A DNA stretch of 8,637 nucleotides from Aliitabrizicola sp031425325. GTDB taxonomy: Bacteria > Pseudomonadota > Alphaproteobacteria > Rhodobacterales > Rhodobacteraceae. The DNA is taken from assembly GCA_031425325.1 (NCBI GenBank), contig JANPJD010000145.1, positions 1 to 8,637 on the forward strand, written 5' to 3'. Under the pieces are notes generated by a model that saw only the letters and a program-made list of their open reading frames with translations, was not told the DNA's origin and did no database searches. Made by a program: the position numbers and the translations under genes. Each line of letters opens with the position of its first letter. The first letter of the stretch is position 1. Positions 5,119 through 8,637 of this stretch are shown here, one piece after another.

Positions 5119-5505
5119 ATGAGACTGATGCTTGCGGCCATCGCTTGTAGCCTCGCGACCGGCGCTTTCGCCGATCCGATCGAAGGGACGTGGCGCACCC
5201 GCGCCGACGACAACGGGAAGTTCGGCCATGTCGTGATCGTGCCCTGCGGCCCCGCGTTCTGCGGCACCCTGCAGGAGGCCTTTGATGCCAATGGGGCCGA
5301 GACGGCCTCGCCCAACATCGGGCGGCAGATCGTCTGGGACATGCAGGCGCGGGGCGGCGGGGCCTATGGCGGCGGCAAGATCTGGTCGCCGGACCGCGAC
5401 AAGACCTATGCCGGAAAGATGGCGCTGTCGGGCGATGCGCTTGCCGTGTCGGGCTGCGTGCTGGGCATCTGCCGCGACGGCGGCACCTGGCAGCGGGTGA
5501 AATAG
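5119..5505 (+). CDS. DUF2147 family secreted protein
   Basis: A 128-residue protein with a signal peptide: Lys-poor start MRLMLAA, hydrophobic core, and predicted signal peptidase I cleavage at AFA-DP (after residue 18). It is therefore likely periplasmic. The mature part carries the DUF2147 pattern: DPIEGTWRTRADDNGKFGHV (19-38), CGTLQEAFD (48-56), a middle NIGRQIVWDM (66-75), GGGKIWSPDRDKTYAGKM (84-101), and GYV-like SGCVLGICRDGGTWQRV (111-127). Four cysteines of the mature chain form two C-x4-C pairs (43/48 and 113/118), suggesting disulfides. Function is not known for the family. GGGAGGAG lies eight bases before the ATG. It is read opposite to the his genes, divergent from hisA and convergent with hisH, so it has its own promoter. 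Cys10 is too early for a lipoprotein signal. Confidence 0.9.
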   Translation: MRLMLAAIACSLATGAFADPIEGTWRTRADDNGKFGHVVIVPCGPAFCGTLQEAFDANGAETASPNIGRQIVWDMQARGGGAYGGGKIWSPDRDKTYAGKMALSGDALAVSGCVLGICRDGGTWQRVK

Positions 5506-5551
5506 CGGGGGCCGATCGACGGTTGCCGGACCCGGGGGCAAAAGGAACGGG

Positions 5552-5601
5552 CAGTCTGCCGGTGAGGAGCTGCCTCGGTGTCGGAATGACATGGCAGACT
5601 G
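5552..5601. repeat. Inverted repeat in the DUF2147-hisH convergent gap
   Basis: CAGTCTGCC (5552-5560) and GGCAGACTG (5593-5601) form a perfect 9-bp inverted repeat. Its 32-base loop contains a smaller stem GAGG/CCTC (5564-5567 with 5573-5576). On the minus strand the right end is followed by CCCGTTCCTTTT, so it may end hisBH transcripts. It lies in the 157-base gap (5506-5662), where no gene is visible. Confidence 0.5.
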
Positions 5602-5639
5602 GGATCGACACGCCGATGACAGGGCCGTGACAGGACGTT

Positions 5640-5651
5640 GGAGATATCTCC
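5640..5651. repeat. Perfect 12-bp palindrome GGAGATATCTCC
   Basis: A self-complementary 12-mer located 11 bases past the hisH stop. Just upstream on the plus strand are two imperfect 11-base direct repeats, CGATGACAGGG (5614-5624) and CCGTGACAGGA (5625-5635). Its position behind both convergent genes argues against an operator role for either one. Confidence 0.4.
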
Positions 5652-5662
5652 TGCGTCGAGCG

Positions 5663-6304
5663 TCAGGGCCGCCAGCGCAGGAAGTTGGCGATCAGGCGCA
5701 GCCCGGCGCGCTGGCTTTTCTCGGGGTGGAACTGGGTGCCGACGACCGTGTCGCGCGCGACGATTGCCGTGACCGGCCCACCGTAGTCCACATGGGCAAG
5801 AAGGTCGGCGAGGTCCGCCACACGGAACTGATACGAGTGGACAAAGTAGGCGTGATCCCCCGTGGCGATCCCGTCCAGCACGGGATGCGTCCGGTCGATC
5901 ACGAGGTCGTTCCAGCCCATGTGCGGCACCTTGAGCGCACCATCGGCGGGGGCGATCCGCGCCACCTCGCCCTCGATCCAGCCCAGGCCATCGGTCGTTT
6001 CGTATTCCAGGCCGCGCGTCGCCAGCATCTGCATCCCGACGCAGATGCCAAGAAACGGTCGGCCGCGCTGCCGCACCGCCTCGTCAAGGGCCTGGGCCAG
6101 ACCGTCCTGTTGCCCGAGCGCACGGCGGCAGGCGGGGAAAGCGCCGTCGCCCGGCAGCACGATGCGGTCGGCGCGCAGCACATCCTCGGGCCGCGACGAG
6201 ACCATAACCTCGCCGCCGCCGACCTCTTGGCTCATGCGCTGGAAAGCCTTCTCGGCCGAGTGCAGGTTGCCGCTTTCGTAATCGACGAGGACCGTCAGGC
6301 TCAC
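5663..6304 (-). CDS. hisH: Imidazole glycerol phosphate synthase, glutamine amidotransferase subunit
   Basis: A 213-residue class I (triad) glutaminase that supplies ammonia to HisF. The nucleophile Cys88 sits in GICVGMQ (86-92). The triad partners are His193 and Glu195 in GTQFHPEKSQ (189-198). The N-terminus LVDYESGNLHS (6-16), the oxyanion loop PGDGAF (51-56) and the conserved PHMGWND (127-133) are typical of HisH. The GTG at 6304 fits the family N-terminus and overlaps the hisB stop in a GTGA arrangement (6301-6304), implying translational coupling to hisB. Length is normal. Its partner hisF lies about 1.5 kb downstream, past the inverted DUF2147 gene, so the two subunits may be made from separate transcripts. 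Confidence 0.96.
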   Translation of the reverse strand: MSLTVLVDYESGNLHSAEKAFQRMSQEVGGGEVMVSSRPEDVLRADRIVLPGDGAFPACRRALGQQDGLAQALDEAVRQRGRPFLGICVGMQMLATRGLEYETTDGLGWIEGEVARIAPADGALKVPHMGWNDLVIDRTHPVLDGIATGDHAYFVHSYQFRVADLADLLAHVDYGGPVTAIVARDTVVGTQFHPEKSQRAGLRLIANFLRWRP

Positions 6305-6888
6305 AGCGCGCCCTTCGTCGACGGGATTGCCCCTGTCGCGCGAGGATCGGGCTCGACCGCCATCCGCAGCGCGCGGGCGACCGACTTGAAGGCGGCCTCG
6401 GCGATGTGGTGGCTGTTCAGCCCATGCACGAGATCGACGTGCAGCGTGATGCCGCCATGCGTCGCCAGCGCCTGGAAGAACTCGCGCACCAGTTCGGTGT
6501 CGAAGGTGCCGCACTTCGCCGTGGGGAACGCGACCGACCACACGAGGAAGGGCCGCCCCGACAGGTCAAGCGCGGTGCGGACCTGCGCGTCGTCCATCGC
6601 GAGCGCGCAGTCGCCGTAGCGGCGGATGCCGCGCTTGTCGCCTAGTGCTTGTGCCAGGGCCTGTCCCAGCGCAATGCCGCAATCCTCGACCGTGTGGTGA
6701 TCGTCGATATGCCGATCGCCGGTCGCGGTCACGGCCATGTCGATCATCGAGTGGCGCGCAAGCTGGTCGAGCATGTGGTCGAAGAAGCCGACCCCTGTCG
6801 CCATCCGGTGCTGGCCGCTGCCGTCGAGGTTCACCGAGACGGTGATCTCGGTCTCGGCGGTCGTGCGGGTGATCGTGGCCTCGCGCAT
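6301..6888 (-). CDS. hisB: Imidazoleglycerol-phosphate dehydratase
   Basis: A 195-residue monofunctional HisB without the phosphatase domain found in enterobacteria. It dehydrates imidazole glycerol phosphate to imidazole acetol-phosphate, using a Mn-dependent site. The duplicated half-domains show the metal ligands: GVGFFDHMLDQLARHS (32-47) and HIDDHHTVEDCGIALGQAL (60-78) in the first half, DTELVREFF (130-138) and HGLNSHHIAEAAFKSVARAL (155-174) in the second. The start ATG at 6888 is set by CGGAGA six bases upstream. The frame remains open further up, but the extra residues would cross a likely promoter and overlap the preceding transporter gene. It is followed by hisH with a four-base overlap and preceded, 58 bases upstream, by a metal-transporter permease on the same strand. 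Confidence 0.97.
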   Translation of the reverse strand: MREATITRTTAETEITVSVNLDGSGQHRMATGVGFFDHMLDQLARHSMIDMAVTATGDRHIDDHHTVEDCGIALGQALAQALGDKRGIRRYGDCALAMDDAQVRTALDLSGRPFLVWSVAFPTAKCGTFDTELVREFFQALATHGGITLHVDLVHGLNSHHIAEAAFKSVARALRMAVEPDPRATGAIPSTKGAL

Positions 6889-6913
6889 TGCGGTCTCCGT
6901 TCGGTTCGCGGCG

Positions 6914-6942
6914 CTTATAGGCAACACGCGCGCCTCTTGGAA
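6914..6942 (-). promoter_or_regulatory. Possible promoter of hisBH
   Basis: On the minus strand a good -10 box TATAAG (6919-6914) lies 17 bases from a weak -35 box TTCCAA (6942-6937), with the expected start about 20 bases before the hisB ATG. It fits in the 58-base gap after the metal permease gene. If real, it makes hisBH independent of the transporter operon. Confidence 0.35.
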
Positions 6943-6946
6943 AGGG

Positions 6947-7858
6947 TCAGGTCGCGCGCAGCCGGTGGCGGCCCGCCACGGCCGCCACGCCAAGGATGAC
7001 GCCTGCCACGACCGCGATCATACCGGCCGCACTGACCGCATCGGCAAGGCCGAGCCAGAGGGGGCCGTAGCCTGCAAGGACGTATCCGAGGATGGCCGAG
7101 ACGGCGGCGATCACAAGGCTCAGGGCCACCTGCCGCTCCAGCCGGTCGGTCATCAGGCGGGCGGCGGCGGGAGGACAAACGAGCATGGCGATCACGAGGA
7201 TCGAGCCCACCGCCGAAAAGGCTGCGACCACCGCCATCGCGGCCACCGCCACGAGACCCAGCGACAGAAGCCGCACAGGCAGGCCGAGCGAAGCGGCGAA
7301 CCCCTCGTCAAAGGTCGCGATCTTGAGAGGCCGCCAAAGCAGCGCCGTGAAGCCCGCGACAATCAGGCAGACGACCGCGAGCCGCAGCACCTCGTCAGGA
7401 AGTCCGGCGAGGGCTGCGGGGTCGAGAAGAGAGTGCCACCCGTCGGCGTCGAGCCAGACGAGGCTTTCGAGATTGCCGTAAAGCGCGTGCTGCACGTCAA
7501 GATGCACCCGGCCCGCGCCGGACTGTTCCAGCAGCAAGACCCCGGTTGCGAACATCGTGGTGAAGGTCACGCCCATCGCGGCCCCGGGCTCCAGCCCGCC
7601 CGCGCGGATGAAAAGCTCGACCATGCCGATCGACACGAGTGCGGCGGCCCCGGCGCCCAGCATCATCGCAAGCGTTCCCGTCGACTCGGTCAGAAGGAAG
7701 CCGACGACGATCCCCGGCAGCACGACATGGCTGATCGCGTCGCCAAGGAGCGCCTGGCGGCGCAGCAGAAGGAAGTTGCCCGGCAGCGCGCAGGCAATGG
7801 CCGCCAGCACGCCGATGACGATGGGGGCAAGCGACAGGATGACGAAATCGGCTCCCAT
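6947..7858 (-). CDS. ABC-3 family metal transporter permease (SitD/MntD/TroD type)
   Basis: A 303-residue integral membrane permease of a divalent-metal ABC importer (Mn, Fe or Zn class). Family marks in order are GDAISHVVLPGIVVGF (39-54), the conserved HALYGNLESLVW (124-135), the cytoplasmic ATPase-contact loop FDEGFAASLGL (183-192), and the core helix FSAVGSILVIAMLVCPPAAARLM (214-236). Eight or nine hydrophobic helices are visible, near 7-25, 43-57, 62-84, 93-111, 158-175, 197-214, 217-232, 244-262 and 273-295. The start ATG at 7858 overlaps the stop of the upstream permease by one base (TGATG), so the two are co-translated and probably form a heterodimer. The metal cannot be assigned without the binding protein and ATPase, which lie outside the window. 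Confidence 0.9.
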   Translation of the reverse strand: MGADFVILSLAPIVIGVLAAIACALPGNFLLLRRQALLGDAISHVVLPGIVVGFLLTESTGTLAMMLGAGAAALVSIGMVELFIRAGGLEPGAAMGVTFTTMFATGVLLLEQSGAGRVHLDVQHALYGNLESLVWLDADGWHSLLDPAALAGLPDEVLRLAVVCLIVAGFTALLWRPLKIATFDEGFAASLGLPVRLLSLGLVAVAAMAVVAAFSAVGSILVIAMLVCPPAAARLMTDRLERQVALSLVIAAVSAILGYVLAGYGPLWLGLADAVSAAGMIAVVAGVILGVAAVAGRHRLRAT

Positions 7859-8637
7859 CAGGCAGCCCCGCCAAGTCGGGCGCGCATCCGCATGCGGGCC
7901 ATCGCGCGAGGCAACAGGCCGCGCGCCTGGCCGAAGATGAGCGAGACGATGAACGCCGCAAAGGCCAGCAGTACGATCACCGGCCCGGTCGGCAGATCGG
8001 GGGCCGAGGCCGAGGCCGCCGCGCCGACATACCCCGCCGCCCCGCCGATTGCCCCCGCGATACCCGTGACGACACCCGCCCGGTCGGACCACATCCGCGC
8101 GGCCACCGCAGGGATGACCAGAAGAGCCACGATCAGGATCAGGCCCACCACCTTCAGCCCGGTCAGGGTGACGCCAAGCACAATCAGCAAGAGCACAACA
8201 TCCATGCGCCCCGCATCGATACCGCGCGTGCCCGCATAGTCCGCATCGAAGGCAACCATCAGCAGCGGACGGCGCAACACAAGCACTGCCAGCGCGGCCA
8301 CGGCCCCGCCCAGCGCGATGAAGACCGCATCCGCCAGCAGCATGCCTGCGGTCGATCCCAGCAGGAACCCCTCGAGCCCCGCCTGCCTGCCTGCGGAAAG
8401 CGACTGGATCAGCGTCAGGATGACCACGCCGAGACCATAGAAGACCGACAGGACCGAGCCGATGGCGGCATCCTCGCCCAGCCGGGTGTGACGGGTCAGG
8501 TGGTGGATGCAGGCGAGGCCCGCAAGCGCGGTCAGCGCGGCGCCCGCCAGAAGCCCCGGCAGGTTGCGCCCGTCGCCCCCAAGCGCGACCATCACAAGGA
8601 AGGCCAGCCCCACGCCGGGCAGGGTCGCATGCGCGAG
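7858..8637 (-). CDS. ABC-3 family metal transporter permease (SitC/MntC/TroC type), 5' part missing
   Basis: The last 259 residues of a second ABC-3 permease; the coding frame is open to the window edge, so the N-terminus lies outside. It begins LAHATLPGVGLAF, which matches the 'D..sHa.lPG' region after the first helix. A GTG at 8613 lies inside this conserved segment and is not the start. Further marks are TRLGEDAAIGSVLSVFYGLGV, the GSTAGML turn, the ATPase-contact loop AFDADYAGTRGI (about 129-140 of the visible part), and the core helix VVGLILIVALLVIPAVAARM. The end is an arginine-rich cytoplasmic tail (RAMARMRMRARLGGAA). Its stop overlaps the start of the next permease by one base. Two tandem permeases of this kind are usual in SitABCD/TroABCD systems, whose binding protein and ATPase genes normally lie upstream. 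Confidence 0.9.
   Translation of the reverse strand, partial: LAHATLPGVGLAFLVMVALGGDGRNLPGLLAGAALTALAGLACIHHLTRHTRLGEDAAIGSVLSVFYGLGVVILTLIQSLSAGRQAGLEGFLLGSTAGMLLADAVFIALGGAVAALAVLVLRRPLLMVAFDADYAGTRGIDAGRMDVVLLLIVLGVTLTGLKVVGLILIVALLVIPAVAARMWSDRAGVVTGIAGAIGGAAGYVGAAASASAPDLPTGPVIVLLAFAAFIVSLIFGQARGLLPRAMARMRMRARLGGAA

Noticed and set aside
4256..5611. A 451-codon leftward open frame that extends hisA far upstream
   Set aside because: The hisA family N-terminus (MILYPAIDL) starts at 4972 with a ribosome binding site. The upstream extension is arginine/proline-rich noise antisense to the DUF2147 gene, common in high-GC DNA.
6737..8239. A 500-codon rightward open frame opposite the metal permeases and hisB
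   Set aside because: It is antisense to well-supported membrane permease genes, and its product is rich in Arg, His, Gly and Asp with no domain pattern. It is explained by GC-rich third positions of the true genes.
1..8637. CRISPR array, transposon, prophage or defence island
   Set aside because: No regularly spaced repeats, transposase or integrase motifs, terminal inverted repeats with target duplications, or defence-type domains were seen; gene content is housekeeping throughout.

Overview
This is a high-GC chromosomal segment that looks like an alphaproteobacterium, most probably of the order Rhodobacterales (Rhodobacteraceae). The evidence is the strong GC bias, the alpha-type tRNA promoters (CTTG/TTGAC-like -35), the split histidine gene cluster hisB-hisH / hisA-hisF-hisE, and a GC-rich palindromic intergenic repeat of a kind I associate with this family. 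Genus cannot be settled from the sequence alone.

Left part (1-1620). The window opens in the last 20 codons of a biotin-dependent carboxylase, probably pyruvate carboxylase. A tRNA-Gly(GCC) follows with its own promoter and a strong hairpin terminator. Next come a leftward tRNA-Tyr(GTA) and, divergent from it, rlmB, a 23S rRNA 2'-O-ribose methyltransferase of the SpoU/TrmH class. Between rlmB and the next gene are 166 bases holding a stem-loop and a strong intrinsic terminator. They could be only the rlmB 3' end, but a small RNA or a leader attenuator is possible.

Middle-left (1617-3069). A small CoA-binding (YccU-type) protein gene is read rightward. Tail-to-tail with it is a leftward CPBP (Rce1-like) intramembrane protease gene. 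That gene is broken by a one-base frameshift between its second and third catalytic motifs, so it is either a recent pseudogene or a sequence error.

Histidine block (3070-6888). All his genes read leftward: hisB, hisH (4-base overlap), then hisA, hisF and hisE (hisF/hisE 4-base overlap). HisB makes imidazole acetol-phosphate. HisH and HisF form the glutamine-dependent IGP synthase, HisA supplies its substrate PRFAR, and HisE hydrolyses phosphoribosyl-ATP at an earlier step. A secreted DUF2147 protein gene in the opposite orientation splits the block into hisBH and hisAFE. A Rhodobacteraceae-type palindromic repeat lies between hisA and hisF. Other his genes (hisG, D, C, I) are not in the window.

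Right part (6947-8637). Two leftward ABC-3 family membrane permeases (SitCD/MntCD/TroCD/ZnuB type, for Mn, Fe or Zn uptake) overlap by one base at their stop/start codons. The upstream one runs off the window edge. They end 58 bases before hisB.

Overall this is mainly housekeeping DNA. I see no phage, transposon, CRISPR or defence system. The points worth a second look are the broken protease, the inverted DUF2147 gene inside the his cluster, the odd core of the tRNA-Tyr, the possible RNA element downstream of rlmB, and several intergenic inverted repeats.
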